From contig NZ_JAMBPV010000003.1 in assembly GCF_029531845.1 (NCBI RefSeq), positions 186,001 to 250,000 of the forward strand: a stretch of 64,000 nucleotides of DNA, in the 5' to 3' direction. Each line of letters opens with the position of its first letter. The stretch's first letter is position 1. The notes under the pieces were generated by a model. The model was not told where the DNA came from, did no database searches, and saw only the letters and a program-made list of their open reading frames with translations. The stretch comes from Staphylococcus equorum. Lineage in GTDB: Bacteria; Bacillota; Bacilli; Staphylococcales; Staphylococcaceae. Shown one piece after another: positions 45,933-56,211 of this stretch. The position numbers and the translations under genes are program-made.

Positions 45933-47009
45933 TTAATATCTTGGTACTACGACTCTCCAACCTTGTGGATCTTCAAGTTTACCACTTTGGATACCAGTGT
46001 AGTTGTTATATAAGTCTTGCGTGATTTTACCAGTTTCATTGTTATTAATCACAATTTCAGTTTCACCATATTTCAATTGACCTACTGGAGAAATAACTGC
46101 TGCAGTACCTGTACCAAATACTTCAGTTAACTCACCTTTATTATGTGATTCAATCAATTCATCGATAGATACACGACGTTCTTCTACTTCATAGCCTAAA
46201 TTTCCAGCTAATTCAATGACTGTTTTACGTGTAATACCAGGTAAAATACTACCGTTTAATTCTGGTGTTACAAGTTTGCCATTTTCTACGAAGAAGATAT
46301 TCATACTACCTACTTCTTCCACATATTTTTGCTCTACACCGTCTAACCAAAGTACTTGATCATAACCTTGTGCTGAAGCATTTGTCTGTGCTAATAAACT
46401 TGCTGCATAGTTACCTGCAACTTTGGCGTGACCTACGCCACCACGAACAGCACGTACATATTCATCTTCTACATAAATCTTAGTTGGGCTTAATGACTCG
46501 CCACCGTAATAAGAGCCTGATGGTGATAAAATGATAAGTAATTTATAAGAATATGAAGGACGTACGCCTAATATACCTTCAGTCGCGAAAACGTATGGAC
46601 GTATGTAGAGTGATTGGCCTTCGCCTTCTGGTACCCAATCACGTTCGATATCTACTAATTGTTTCAAACCTTCTAATACAACTTCTTCATCAACTTTCGG
46701 CATATCTAAACGTGATAAAGAGTTATTAATACGTTTAAAGTTCTCAGATGGACGGAATAAATCAACTTCGCCATCATGCTTATATGCTTTCAAGCCTTCA
46801 AATACAGCTTGCCCATAATGAAGTGCTTGAGCTGCTGGGGAAAGTTCAATTGGACCATAAGGCACAATCTTTAAATCATGCCATCCTTGATCAATATCGT
46901 AGTCGAAACTTAACATATAATCTGTGAAGTATTTTCCAAAGCCTAAACCACTTGGATCCGGTTTTTCTTTAAGTGTTTCTCGTTGTACAAATTCAATTTT
47001 TTCTGACAT
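45933..47009 (-). CDS. ilvE: Branched-chain amino acid aminotransferase
   Basis: 358 residues, class IV PLP aminotransferase. [36 protein letters not shown] (PLP Lys in AKVAGNY) and [15 protein letters not shown] are BCAT signatures. It interconverts valine, leucine and isoleucine with their keto acids, feeding branched-chain fatty acid synthesis. AGGAGGAAAAAATC precedes the start. Monocistronic. Confidence 0.95.
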   Translation of the reverse strand: MSEKIEFVQRETLKEKPDPSGLGFGKYFTDYMLSFDYDIDQGWHDLKIVPYGPIELSPAAQALHYGQAVFEGLKAYKHDGEVDLFRPSENFKRINNSLSRLDMPKVDEEVVLEGLKQLVDIERDWVPEGEGQSLYIRPYVFATEGILGVRPSYSYKLLIILSPSGSYYGGESLSPTKIYVEDEYVRAVRGGVGHAKVAGNYAASLLAQTNASAQGYDQVLWLDGVEQKYVEEVGSMNIFFVENGKLVTPELNGSILPGITRKTVIELAGNLGYEVEERRVSIDELIESHNKGELTEVFGTGTAAVISPVGQLKYGETEIVINNNETGKITQDLYNNYTGIQSGKLEDPQGWRVVVPRY

Positions 47010-47230
47010 GATTTTTTCCTCCTAATGCTATTTCCTTAAGTATTACTTTAAATTATACCAATCCACAGGCCGCTGTTCAATAATTTTCAAACAATTTCAA
47101 ATATACTAAAATTATCAACTATTAATTTTAAAAACCATTTTATTATTAAAAATATGCCTATATGACTACGAATTACCCTTATACCAACAATGATTTGTTA
47201 TATGTTTTGTTTTAAAAACGGCAGTAATTT

Positions 47231-47316
47231 GGGCCGACCCCTGACTAGTTAATAAAGCGCTAGCCGAAGAATACAGGCTGTGCCCGCGGAAAGCGTACAC
47301 AAAAAACTGCCAACAA
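47231..47316. repeat. GC-rich intergenic segment, probable repeat
   Basis: GACCCCTGACTAGTTAATAA, then GCGCTAGCCGAAGAATACAG and GCCCGCGGAAAGCGTACAC form an island far richer in G+C than its surroundings in the 47010-47376 gap. It has no open frame. It looks like a dispersed intergenic repeat of staphylococci, from memory only. Confidence 0.4.
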
Positions 47317-47337
47317 AAGACTTTGTTTACATGCTTA

Positions 47338-47373
47338 AAGCCCTCACTACTGCATGAGTGAGGGCTTTAAGTT
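47338..47373 (-). terminator. tdh terminator
   Basis: AAAGCCCTCACT ACTGCATG AGTGAGGGCTTT, adjacent to the tdh stop. Confidence 0.8.
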
Positions 47374-47376
47374 ATA

Positions 47377-48333
47377 TTATCTTACTTTTTCTTTATCTTC
47401 GATAGCCTTTAGCATCGTTTGAGTCATTTTAGTTAAATCATATTGTGGATTGAATCCCCATTCTGCACGTGCACAACTAACATCTATACTGTTTGGCCAA
47501 CTATTAGCAATCGACTGTCTTACTGGATCTACATCATATTCCAATTGGAATTCCGGATAAAATTCTTGAATCGCTTCTTTCACCATTTCTGGTTCAATAC
47601 TCATTGCGCTTAAATTATATGCATTACGATTAATTAATTTAACGCCGTCTGCTTCCATAAGTTGAATAATGGCATCTATTGCATCTTCCATATACATCAT
47701 ATCCATATATGTGCTTTTTTCGATAAAGCTAGCATAACGACCTTCTCTCACAGCTTTAAAATAAATGTCTACAGCATAGTCTGTCGTACCGCCACCTGGT
47801 TCTTTCATATGAGAAACTAAACCTGGGAATCTAACACTACGTGTGTCGACACCAAATTTGTCGAAGTAATATTGACATAACAACTCTCCAGCAACTTTAT
47901 TCACACCATACATTGATGTTGGTCGTTGAATAGTCACTTGTGGTGTATTTACTTTAGGAGTTGAAGGTCCAAATGCGCCAATTGAACTTGGTGTGAAAAA
48001 TTGTAATTTGTGTTCACGTGCTGCTTCTAAAGCGTTCATTAAACCACCCATATTTAAATCCCAAGCAAATAATGGATTCTTTTCAGCAACTCCTGACAAT
48101 AGTGCTGCCATATGCATCAATGTATCTGGCTTAAATGTCTCAACCAACTCAAACATACGCTCTTTATCCGTAACATCTAGTATTTCAAATGGCCCATCTG
48201 CAATCGCTGAATCTGTTTCTGGCTGTTTAATATCTGTAGCTAAAACATTATCATTTCCATATAACATTCTACATTTCACTACGAGTTCGGTTCCAATTTG
48301 TCCTAACGCACCTGTAATCATAATTTTTTTCAT
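47377..48333 (-). CDS. tdh: L-threonine 3-dehydrogenase, short-chain (epimerase-fold) type
   Basis: 318 residues, extended [18 protein letters not shown] is the NAD loop, LATDIKQP the second loop, [19 protein letters not shown] the substrate Ser region, and [17 protein letters not shown] the YxxxK pair. These match the epimerase-type threonine dehydrogenases that make 2-amino-3-ketobutyrate. It has its own promoter region with a CcpA-like palindrome upstream. Confidence 0.85.
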   Translation of the reverse strand: MKKIMITGALGQIGTELVVKCRMLYGNDNVLATDIKQPETDSAIADGPFEILDVTDKERMFELVETFKPDTLMHMAALLSGVAEKNPLFAWDLNMGGLMNALEAAREHKLQFFTPSSIGAFGPSTPKVNTPQVTIQRPTSMYGVNKVAGELLCQYYFDKFGVDTRSVRFPGLVSHMKEPGGGTTDYAVDIYFKAVREGRYASFIEKSTYMDMMYMEDAIDAIIQLMEADGVKLINRNAYNLSAMSIEPEMVKEAIQEFYPEFQLEYDVDPVRQSIANSWPNSIDVSCARAEWGFNPQYDLTKMTQTMLKAIEDKEKVR

Positions 48334-48413
48334 ATTTTTATCTCCCCTTGTGCATTACAGAAACTGCAATGTTTTTCTCATATATACACAATCCATATTT
48401 TCATCTAAATTAT

Positions 48414-48434
48414 ACAATAAAAGCGCTTTATTGT
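48414..48434. promoter_or_regulatory. Candidate cre-like palindrome upstream of tdh
   Basis: AATAAAAGCGCTTTATTG is nearly symmetric about AGCGCT and resembles a catabolite-responsive element, though the usual TG/CA edges are missing. It lies about 80 bp before the tdh start. Confidence 0.35.
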
Positions 48435-48544
48435 ATACATTGAGCGTACATTATATATATATTTTATTATTTTCACTTTAAAAAAATGCTTATTTTAGGG
48501 TCACAAAAGCTCATTTCACTTAGAACAAATTTATTTCAAACGTA

Positions 48545-48580
48545 AAAAGGCCCTCGCTACCATTAATAGCGAGGGGATTG
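48545..48580 (-). terminator. Minus-strand hairpin with T-tract, no gene upstream
   Basis: On the minus strand CCCCTCGCTATTAATGGTAG continues to CGAGGGCCTTTTT, a good terminator. No minus-strand coding region is visible in the 270 bp upstream of it, so it could end a small RNA. Confidence 0.5.
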
Positions 48581-48858
48581 GTACATCAATGCACGAAACT
48601 TATAGTAATATTGTTTAAATACCTTAGTCAATGAAAATACAAGCATTCTATAGCCTATATTATTGGATTTAACGCACGTATAATTGAGCTCCGTACATAA
48701 GCTATACAAACCTGGTGTTTAGTATCTTGATAATATAAATACCTTGGTCACCTATACATCTTTCACAAAATTCAACTCAATAATAAGTACTTTAATGTAT
48801 ATCTTGGAGAATAACTGATATTATTAACAAATAAATATGCAGTGAGAGGGATGACATA

Positions 48859-49095
48859 ATGACTTATTTAATCATTATTTTATTCGCTGTTTTAATCATG
48901 TCATTAATTTTAAGTTATTTTTGTTTTAAAGAAAGTAAAGCTGAAATTGACCAAAGTAAACAAGCGAAGCGTAATGAAAACGAAAGAATAGGTGTAAAAC
49001 AACAATCACACAAAGTATTAACTTTAGGCATTGTGTTACTTGTTTTCAGTATACTCGTTTTAATAGGTATTATTTGGATTCTAATAGCAATGTAG
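48859..49095 (+). CDS. Small two-TM membrane protein
   Basis: 78 residues: TM helix about 2-23, a charged loop (KESKAEIDQSKQAKRNENER) and a second TM helix about 53-77. GAGAGGGATGACATA before the start gives a good ribosome site. I do not recognise the family. Confidence 0.6.
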   Translation: MTYLIIILFAVLIMSLILSYFCFKESKAEIDQSKQAKRNENERIGVKQQSHKVLTLGIVLLVFSILVLIGIIWILIAM

Positions 49096-49141
49096 GTTCA
49101 TTTATATAAACTTAAAATTATTTAACTATCCAAATATATAT

Positions 49142-49180
49142 AAAAAGACGACCTTTTGTTCATAAGATCGTCTTTTTATA
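49142..49180. terminator. Bidirectional terminator
   Basis: AAAAAGACGACCTT / AAGATCGTCTTTTT between convergent genes. Confidence 0.8.
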
Positions 49181-49198
49181 TGCAATAAACAACTCTTT

Positions 49199-49684
49199 TT
49201 ACATTTCATTTTCTAGCTTTAATTGCGCTTCAATAGCTTCATTTTTATTATCAAAGTCATAGTCTTGAGAATTTATCGGCTTCCCCGTTTCTGCAATACT
49301 TTTTATACTTTCCATATGAAATTGCCAACCTGCAAAATCTAAGATGATATGTGGAAATTCAGACGGTAAATATTCAATAAATGTAAGTTCTGTTTGCTGA
49401 ACTTTGTTGTTTAATTCAAACTTCACAGTACCGATATCCCACGTGAAACCAATCGTCTTATTTTCTTTAAAATATGTAATTGTCATTTCTAAATCGTCTT
49501 GTTTCTCTAAATGGAAGTAGATTTTTCCATTCACTCCTCGTGTTTCAAATGACAATTGCGGAAACCATTGTTGTATTCCTTCAGTTGTACTCAGATATTT
49601 AAATATTGCTTCCTTATCTGCATCTATATTTATTTTCAATGTTTGATAAACACCGTGTCCATCTTTTGAGTATTGTACTTCCAT
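49199..49684 (-). CDS. SRPBCC/AHSA1-domain protein
   Basis: 161 residues with the START-like AHSA1 pattern: INIDADKEAIFKYLSTTEGIQQWFPQLSFE, KIYFHLEKQDDLEMTITYF, and a C-terminal helix FAGWQFHMESIKSI (the GW...L motif). These proteins bind small hydrophobic ligands; function unknown. The 49685-50106 gap upstream is AT-rich, and I see no gene in it. Confidence 0.78.
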   Translation of the reverse strand: MEVQYSKDGHGVYQTLKINIDADKEAIFKYLSTTEGIQQWFPQLSFETRGVNGKIYFHLEKQDDLEMTITYFKENKTIGFTWDIGTVKFELNNKVQQTELTFIEYLPSEFPHIILDFAGWQFHMESIKSIAETGKPINSQDYDFDNKNEAIEAQLKLENEM

Positions 49685-50106
49685 ATTTAAAATTCTCCTC
49701 TCAAATTAAAGCATAGCTAGGAAAAATTTGAATTTGCGATCTTTCTTGCTATTTTACCTAGACTTATATTAGTATGTTTTACCCTTCTTCGTTATGAATT
49801 ATTTCTAAATTACATGTATTCATTATATATATATTAATGAAATTCAATATAATCAATATGAACTGAAATGGCGGTATTGATGACTATTTAATCAACTACA
49901 ACAGAGAAATTGATTTTCCTATAATTTCTCTTCAATCCCTTATTAGACGCATCTTTTGTGTTTTCAAATTTCTTATTATTTTTAATTTTTCAATTTTTTA
50001 GTATAAATGTTTGTAAATCCCTCTATATTTATATACAATTAGTGAAATACTGGTGAGAGTGTGTACTCTGTTTTTAACTTATTCAGTAAAAGAAAGTTAG
50101 GTGTAT

Positions 50107-51114
50107 ATGGAAAAAGATAAGAAAAAGATGTTGAACAAAATGGTAAAGCCTTTCGCTAAAACTAACTACACGAAAAGTACAATACAAATTATAAATACAT
50201 TACTTCCCCTTATTGCAATTTTAGTAGTAAGCGGACTTTTATATAATGTGCATTGGTCATTAGCAATTATTAGTAGTATATTCGCATCTATATTTTTAAT
50301 TAGAACATTCATCATTTTTCACGATGCTTGTCACGGATCATATTTAAAAAAACAAAAGCACAATGATTTACTCGGAAATGTTACTGGTTTCCTTACACTG
50401 TTCCCTTATAGAAAATGGCGTAGAGAACATTTAATTCACCATGCTGGTAGTGGTAATTTAGAAAAACGTGGTATCGGTGATATCTGGGTTATGACGGTAG
50501 AAGAGTATGCAGAATCATCTAAATTCCAACGTCTAACGTATAGAATTTATCGTAATCCACTTGTGATGTTTGTATTAGGACCGTTCTTCTTAGTCTTTAT
50601 TTCTAATCGATTTAATTCTAAAGACGCTAAAAAGAAAGAACGTATCAATACTTGGATGAACAATATTTTATTAATAGTCGTTTACGGCGGTCTAATTTAT
50701 CTATTAGGTGCAGGTCATTTCTTTGCAGTATTTGCACCAATGCTCTTTATTTCTGGCATGTTAGGTATTTGGTTATTTTACATCCAACACACATTTGAAG
50801 ATTCTTATTTCGAAGAATCTTCTGAGTGGGACTATGTAAAAGCAGCAATCGATGGTAGTTCGTACTATAAATTACCAAAAGTACTACATTGGGTTACAGG
50901 AAACATAGGTTATCATCATGTACATCATTTGAACCCTAGAATTCCTAACTACTCATTAGAGGAAACACATGAAACTGTTACACCTCTGCATCATGCGACA
51001 TCTATTACGCTAAGAGAAAGTCTAACATCATTAAAATTCAAATTATATGATAAAAGTCATAAACGTTTTATAACTTTTAAAGAATTTTCACTTAGAAATA
51101 AACAAACTTTATAA
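50107..51114 (+). CDS. Membrane fatty acid desaturase (copy 2)
   Basis: 335 residues from the ATG at 50107, which aligns with the start of copy 1 (MEKEKK/MEKDKK). Histidine boxes HDACH, HLIHH and HHVHH are all present, as are GSGNLEKRGIGDIWVMTVEEY and HLNPRIPNYSLEETH shared with copy 1. Product and positional specificity unknown. GTTAGGTG lies in front of the start. Confidence 0.88.
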   Translation: MEKDKKKMLNKMVKPFAKTNYTKSTIQIINTLLPLIAILVVSGLLYNVHWSLAIISSIFASIFLIRTFIIFHDACHGSYLKKQKHNDLLGNVTGFLTLFPYRKWRREHLIHHAGSGNLEKRGIGDIWVMTVEEYAESSKFQRLTYRIYRNPLVMFVLGPFFLVFISNRFNSKDAKKKERINTWMNNILLIVVYGGLIYLLGAGHFFAVFAPMLFISGMLGIWLFYIQHTFEDSYFEESSEWDYVKAAIDGSSYYKLPKVLHWVTGNIGYHHVHHLNPRIPNYSLEETHETVTPLHHATSITLRESLTSLKFKLYDKSHKRFITFKEFSLRNKQTL

Positions 51115-51137
51115 TCGTTTAATATTCAAATAGACAA

Positions 51138-51177
51138 TAAAGGAGAAATGCTTGTTAACCCAAGCACTTCTCCTTTT
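51138..51177. terminator. Bidirectional terminator
   Basis: AAAGGAGAAATGCTTG / CAAGCACTTCTCCTTTT between the convergent desaturase and mmuM. Confidence 0.8.
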
Positions 51178-51201
51178 CTTATTCTGAAGCTTCAATTTTG
51201 G

Positions 51202-52104
51202 TTACCTCATGCTATATTTAATCTTTTTAATGTCCTCGGGTGTTGTTTGACAACATCCCCCTATAATTTGAACACCTTCCACTAACCACTTCGGAACTTG
51301 TTCAATAATTTCATCACTGTGAGCATCATTTTCCCATTTTTTGCTATCCGCATTATAATGAGAACCTCCATTAGGATACAACGCAATTGTCTGACTCAAA
51401 CTAGCTAATCCTTTGTCTAATGATCGATTGATTCCTTCAACCGAAGAACAATTAATACCAAAAATTGGAATAATAGTGCCCTTCTTTTTTATATAATCGA
51501 TTAGTTTCTCGAATTCTGTCCCATCTGATAAATTTCCTGTGTCATCAACAGTTACAGAAAGCCAAAATGTTTGCTCCTCTGTGTAACTCGGTATAATATT
51601 TTCTACGATTGCTTGAATCTCTTCAAAATTAGGAACAGTTTCAAACACAAAATCATTTATTCCTCTTGAAATCAAAGCGTTTATACGTTGTTCATGAAAC
51701 TTAAAATAGGATTCTCGACTTATTTCATAATTCCCTGTATATTCAGAGCCGTCGCTTAAATATGCACCATATGGACCCAAACTACCTACAACCACTTGAT
51801 TATTATTTGTTACATCCATAACTTGCTCTACCGCTACTGTAAAAAGGTCATCAATTTCCTCATTCTGCATTCCTATGTCTTTAAATGTTTGGTAACTAGC
51901 TTGATATGTACTCGTTAAAATAATGTCGGCACCCGCATGTGTAAAATCTTGGTGTGCTTGCTTTATTTTAATTGGTTGATGTCTAAGCACTTCACTAGAC
52001 CATAACGAAGAATTCAAATTACAACCAGCTTGTTCTAATGTAGTTGCTAGTCCGCCATCTAAGACAATTGGAGATTGTGTTTTTACTTTTTCTAACATTC
52101 TCAT
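51202..52104 (-). CDS. mmuM: Homocysteine S-methyltransferase
   Basis: 300 residues, zinc-dependent TIM barrel. LDGGLATTLEQAG at the N-terminus, GINCSS and IGGCCQTTPEDI provide the three zinc Cys. It transfers a methyl from S-methylmethionine (or SAM) to homocysteine, giving methionine. It directly follows the permease gene with no gap. Confidence 0.9.
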   Translation of the reverse strand: MRMLEKVKTQSPIVLDGGLATTLEQAGCNLNSSLWSSEVLRHQPIKIKQAHQDFTHAGADIILTSTYQASYQTFKDIGMQNEEIDDLFTVAVEQVMDVTNNNQVVVGSLGPYGAYLSDGSEYTGNYEISRESYFKFHEQRINALISRGINDFVFETVPNFEEIQAIVENIIPSYTEEQTFWLSVTVDDTGNLSDGTEFEKLIDYIKKKGTIIPIFGINCSSVEGINRSLDKGLASLSQTIALYPNGGSHYNADSKKWENDAHSDEIIEQVPKWLVEGVQIIGGCCQTTPEDIKKIKYSMR

Positions 52105-53442
52105 CTATACTCCTCTTTTCTTATTAAATTTAATAAAGTAATAAATTAACGCAATCGCTGCAAACGGTAGCCCGAAATAAAGTGCAGGTGCTTGATTAGA
52201 ATCAAAAAGCATTCCAACACAAGAAACTAAGCATAATATAAACCCAATAATCGGAATCGATTTATGTACTTTTAAGCTTTGGTCAATTTTTTTAGCATTA
52301 AAATATGCAATACAGATACTCATCCACACGATAACAACTGCTAAACCAGCAATTGAAACTAGAATTACATATAATGAATCTGCTACATACACGCTAGAAA
52401 ATAAAGCCAATAAGCCACCAATCATGCTAAATAATGTTGCATTTACTGGCATATGATGTTTATTTAGCTTTCCAAACCATTTAGGAAATACACCTTCATT
52501 CGATAAACTCCAAATCATTCTGCTCGCAGCATATAATCCTGAATTAGCTGCAGATAACAAAGCTGTTATAATCACTAAATTCATAATGTCACCCGCATAA
52601 GGAATTCCCATTTTCTGAAAAATAACAACAAATGGACTTTCTAATGACTTCCCTTGATAACTTGGTATTAAAATAGAAATAATAACCATTGTACCTATAA
52701 AAAAGACAATAAGACGCCATAACGTTGCTCTAATCGCTTTTGGTATTACTTTTTCAGGATTCTCTGTTTCACCAGCAGCTATGCCGATTAATTCAGTGCC
52801 ACTAAATGCATAATTCACAGCTAGCATTGTTAAAAACACAGAACCTATACCATTAGGAAAAGTAGGATTCGTATACCTATGTGTAATTGTGTTTAAACCT
52901 TCATAACCATCGTAGTGAATAAATCCGATAATTACCAAAAGACCTAAAATAATAAATACGATAATCGCAATAACTTTTACTAAAGAAAAATAAAATTCAA
53001 CTTCTGCATAAAAACGTGTCGATATAATGTTAAATAATAAAATTAATATAATTGCAATAGTCGCAAAAATATAAACGGGGGTTTCAGGCATCCATTTCTG
53101 CATCAAAATACCCACTGCTGTAAATTCAGAACCTAATGCTACGGTCCAAGTTAACCAATAAAACCATGCTACGATATATCCAACAGATGGATGAATGTAA
53201 AGACTTGCATATGTATGAAATCCACCTGTAACAGGATGTTTGATTGCTAATTGACCTAGACATAACATAACGAGATAAACTAAAATCGAACCAATTAAAT
53301 AAGATAGTACCGTTCCAAATGGACCTGCTTGTTGCAAAGTATATCCAGAACTTAAAAATAATCCTGTTCCAATAACACCACCAAAGCTAAGTAACATAAG
53401 ATGACGTTGTTTCATTGCACGTTTAAATGATGGTTGTTCCAT
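52105..53442 (-). CDS. mmuP: Amino acid permease, probable S-methylmethionine transporter
   Basis: 445 residues from the ATG at 53442 (AAGGAG seven nt upstream; an earlier in-frame TTG contains the ribosome site and is rejected). APC superfamily with 12 TM helices: RHLMLLSFGGVIGTGLFLSSGYTL (the TM1 unwound region) and NYAFSGTELIGIAAGE (TM6). Pairing with mmuM makes S-methylmethionine the likely substrate. Confidence 0.85.
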   Translation of the reverse strand: MEQPSFKRAMKQRHLMLLSFGGVIGTGLFLSSGYTLQQAGPFGTVLSYLIGSILVYLVMLCLGQLAIKHPVTGGFHTYASLYIHPSVGYIVAWFYWLTWTVALGSEFTAVGILMQKWMPETPVYIFATIAIILILLFNIISTRFYAEVEFYFSLVKVIAIIVFIILGLLVIIGFIHYDGYEGLNTITHRYTNPTFPNGIGSVFLTMLAVNYAFSGTELIGIAAGETENPEKVIPKAIRATLWRLIVFFIGTMVIISILIPSYQGKSLESPFVVIFQKMGIPYAGDIMNLVIITALLSAANSGLYAASRMIWSLSNEGVFPKWFGKLNKHHMPVNATLFSMIGGLLALFSSVYVADSLYVILVSIAGLAVVIVWMSICIAYFNAKKIDQSLKVHKSIPIIGFILCLVSCVGMLFDSNQAPALYFGLPFAAIALIYYFIKFNKKRGV

Positions 53443-53727
53443 TAATGTTCTCCTTATCTTCAAGTTCTACTCATTTTAAATATAATTATTCATTCTATTG
53501 ATTTCTGAAAATTTAGTCAATACAATCATCGTCAATTCCTTGCTCTTTCATGCATTAACTTTACCAATTTTTTAATTTTCAAAGAAAATTTCACCTAATT
53601 ATTCACTGAATTTTCAAATTTTTATAAAAATTCAATCTCTAGTATTGATTTTCAGTCGTAAAGTCTATAACATTTATAGATAAGTAAGTATAAATATAAT
53701 AAGTAATAGATAGAGGGGAAAAAATAA

Positions 53728-54972
53728 ATGACAGAACATAACGACTTAGTGAAATCTACCCAAGAAATTACAAAAGAAGCATTACATAAATTAGGCTTTG
53801 ACGATGGCATGTATGATTTAATCAAAGAACCTTTAAGAATACTAGAAGTCCGTATACCCGTCCGCATGGATGATGGTACCGTTAAAACTTTTACCGGTTA
53901 CCGTGCGCAACATAATCATTCTGTTGGTCCTACCAAAGGTGGCGTACGTTTCCACCCTGATGTAAATAAAGAAGAAGTTAAGGCACTTGCAATGTGGATG
54001 ACGATGAAATGTGGTATTACTAACTTACCATTTGGTGGCGGTAAAGGCGGCGTCATCTGTGACCCACGTCAAATGAGTAATCAAGAGCTTGAAAGTCTAT
54101 CTCGTGGTTTTGTTAGAGCTATATCACAATTCGTAGGTCCTGCGAGTGATATCCCAGCACCAGATGTTTATACAAATCCACAAATCATGTCTTGGATGAT
54201 GGATGAGTATAGTAAAATCAATCGTTCAAATGCGTTTGCTTTCATTACAGGTAAACCACTTTCTTTAGGTGGTTCTGAAGGTCGTAACCGTGCCACTGCT
54301 CTTGGTGCTGTTATTACTATTGAAGAAGCGACTAAACGTAGAAATATTGATATCAAAGGGTCTCGTGTTGCGATTCAAGGTTTTGGTAATGCTGGTAGTT
54401 TTATCGCCAAAATCTTACATGATATGGGTGCAAAAATTGTAGCTATTTCTGAAAGTTTTGGCGCTTTACACGATCCAGATGGTTTAGATGTTGACGAGCT
54501 TGTAGAGCTTAAAGAAAAACATGGACGTGTTACACACTTATTTGAGGGCGTTATCCCTAATAAAGAATTATTTGAAGTCGATTGTGATATTCTTATACCA
54601 GCTGCATTATCAAATCAAATAACTGAAGAAAACGCACACGACATTAAAGCAAGCATCGTTGCAGAAGCAGCAAACGGCCCCACGACAAAAGAAGCTACGC
54701 GTATATTAACAGAACGTGGTGTCTTAATTATACCTGACGTACTTGCAAGTGCTGGTGGTGTAACTGTTTCTTACTTCGAGTGGGTACAAAATAATCAAGG
54801 TTATTATTGGTCCGAAGAAGAAATAAACAGTCTACTCCGCGAAAAAATGGTAGAAGCATTCAATAAAATCTATGACTTAGCTGAAAGTAGAAAATTGGAT
54901 ATGCGTTTAGCTGCCTATGTTGTAGGTATCAAACGTACAGCTGAAGCTACACGTTTCCGTGGTTGGGCATAA
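53728..54972 (+). CDS. gudB: NAD-specific glutamate dehydrogenase
   Basis: 414 residues. [43 protein letters not shown] (catalytic Lys), PAPDVYTN and the NAD fold [13 protein letters not shown] are all conserved. It converts glutamate to 2-oxoglutarate and ammonia (catabolic in staphylococci, also called gluD). AGAGGGGAAAAAAT precedes the start. Monocistronic with its own terminator. Confidence 0.94.
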   Translation: MTEHNDLVKSTQEITKEALHKLGFDDGMYDLIKEPLRILEVRIPVRMDDGTVKTFTGYRAQHNHSVGPTKGGVRFHPDVNKEEVKALAMWMTMKCGITNLPFGGGKGGVICDPRQMSNQELESLSRGFVRAISQFVGPASDIPAPDVYTNPQIMSWMMDEYSKINRSNAFAFITGKPLSLGGSEGRNRATALGAVITIEEATKRRNIDIKGSRVAIQGFGNAGSFIAKILHDMGAKIVAISESFGALHDPDGLDVDELVELKEKHGRVTHLFEGVIPNKELFEVDCDILIPAALSNQITEENAHDIKASIVAEAANGPTTKEATRILTERGVLIIPDVLASAGGVTVSYFEWVQNNQGYYWSEEEINSLLREKMVEAFNKIYDLAESRKLDMRLAAYVVGIKRTAEATRFRGWA

Positions 54973-55011
54973 TTTTTCATATTGTACTGATTAGATAAAT
55001 ATTTTATTTTC

Positions 55012-55042
55012 AAAGCTACACCTTAATTGGTGTGGCTTTTTT
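55012..55042 (+). terminator. gudB terminator
   Basis: AAGCTACACCTTAATTGGTGTGGCTTTTTT. The rest of the 54973-55250 gap is AT-rich, with the next gene's promoter. Confidence 0.85.
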
Positions 55043-55250
55043 ATTATTATATTTATCTATACACCTTTCAAAAAACACTTCCTAAAACTTTTCATCCCCC
55101 ATTTCGACTTAATTCTCTGACAAAAAATTTATCACTAACCCCCTATTTCATATATATTTTCAATTATTAAATAGTTGAATTTTCTGATTTATTTGAAAAA
55201 TAAAAAAATACTCTATATAATTATTTACAATAAAGGGGAGGATATAAATT

Positions 55251-56195
55251 ATGAATAATAATATTTATGGTAATACACCATGTTTTTTAAATAGTAAAAA
55301 TTTAAATCAATCAAATACTTTAGATACTGATGTAATTGTATATGGGGTACCTTTTGAAGGCGAAAGCACTTGGGGAGATTACACAGGGGTAGAGCTTGGT
55401 CCAAAGCAAATTAGACTGTCCTCTGCACGTTACAGTCAATACCTACCTGAATTAAACCACATTGATATTAGTGAACATTTATCTATGGGGGATGTCGGTG
55501 ATGTGCCATTTGTGGCTCATGACAATAAAGAAAGCTATGACAACATTACAGATTTTACAAAAAAATTGTGGGAAAGTGAAAAATTCTTAGTTGGCTTTGG
55601 CGGCGAACACGGAGTCACTTACCCCATTCTTAAATCATTAACAGAAACTGGTAAAAAAGTCGGCATCATCCATTTAGATGCACATTATGATAATATGCCA
55701 GATTATGAAGGTGAAGCTTATGCCCGTAATACACCTTTCATGAGACTTTATGAAACAGAAGGTGTACGTAACGAAAGTATTATTCACACAGGTATTCACG
55801 GCCCGAGAAATCATCCAGCAACAGGACGTTACGCTGAAGAAGCTGGTGCAGTGACGATAACAATCAACGATATTCGTGAATCAAATAACATAAAACAATT
55901 TGCCCGTGATATCTACGCTCAAGCAAGTGCCGGTGTAGATGTCGTATATTTAACGATATGTAGTGACGTATTGGATTTTGCCTATAATCCAGGTGGCCCT
56001 GTCGATGGCAATGGTCTAACGTCCTATGAATTATTAACGATGATCCACGAATTTGGTGCACTCGGCCTATGTGGTATGGATTATGTAGAAGTTTACCCTA
56101 TGAAAGATGCCAATCAAAATTCTGCCCATTTCGTTTCTACAGCAGTATTATATGTACTTGCTGGCCACGTCGCTTATTTAAATAAATTAAAATAA
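55251..56195 (+). CDS. Arginase/agmatinase-superfamily hydrolase with altered metal site
   Basis: 314 residues of the ureohydrolase fold. Metal-site motifs: GFGGEHGVTYP (H120; usual GGDHS), IHLDAHYDNMP (D143, H145, D147) and YLTICSDVLDFAYNPGG (C237, D239, D242). The last motif is normally DxDxxD, so one bridging metal-ligand Asp appears replaced by Cys237. The family cleaves guanidino or formimino groups (arginine, agmatine, guanidinobutyrate, formiminoglutamate, guanidine); the substrate here is not assignable. It is co-transcribed with an Nramp-fold transporter 16 bp downstream. GGGGAGG precedes the start. Confidence 0.82.
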   Translation: MNNNIYGNTPCFLNSKNLNQSNTLDTDVIVYGVPFEGESTWGDYTGVELGPKQIRLSSARYSQYLPELNHIDISEHLSMGDVGDVPFVAHDNKESYDNITDFTKKLWESEKFLVGFGGEHGVTYPILKSLTETGKKVGIIHLDAHYDNMPDYEGEAYARNTPFMRLYETEGVRNESIIHTGIHGPRNHPATGRYAEEAGAVTITINDIRESNNIKQFARDIYAQASAGVDVVYLTICSDVLDFAYNPGGPVDGNGLTSYELLTMIHEFGALGLCGMDYVEVYPMKDANQNSAHFVSTAVLYVLAGHVAYLNKLK

Positions 56196-56211
56196 TTTGA
56201 GGAGTGGTTAA

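Noticed and set aside
47231..47316. tRNA or small structured RNA in the GC-rich island
   Set aside because: I could not fold a cloverleaf or find a tRNA T-loop; it looks more like an intergenic repeat.
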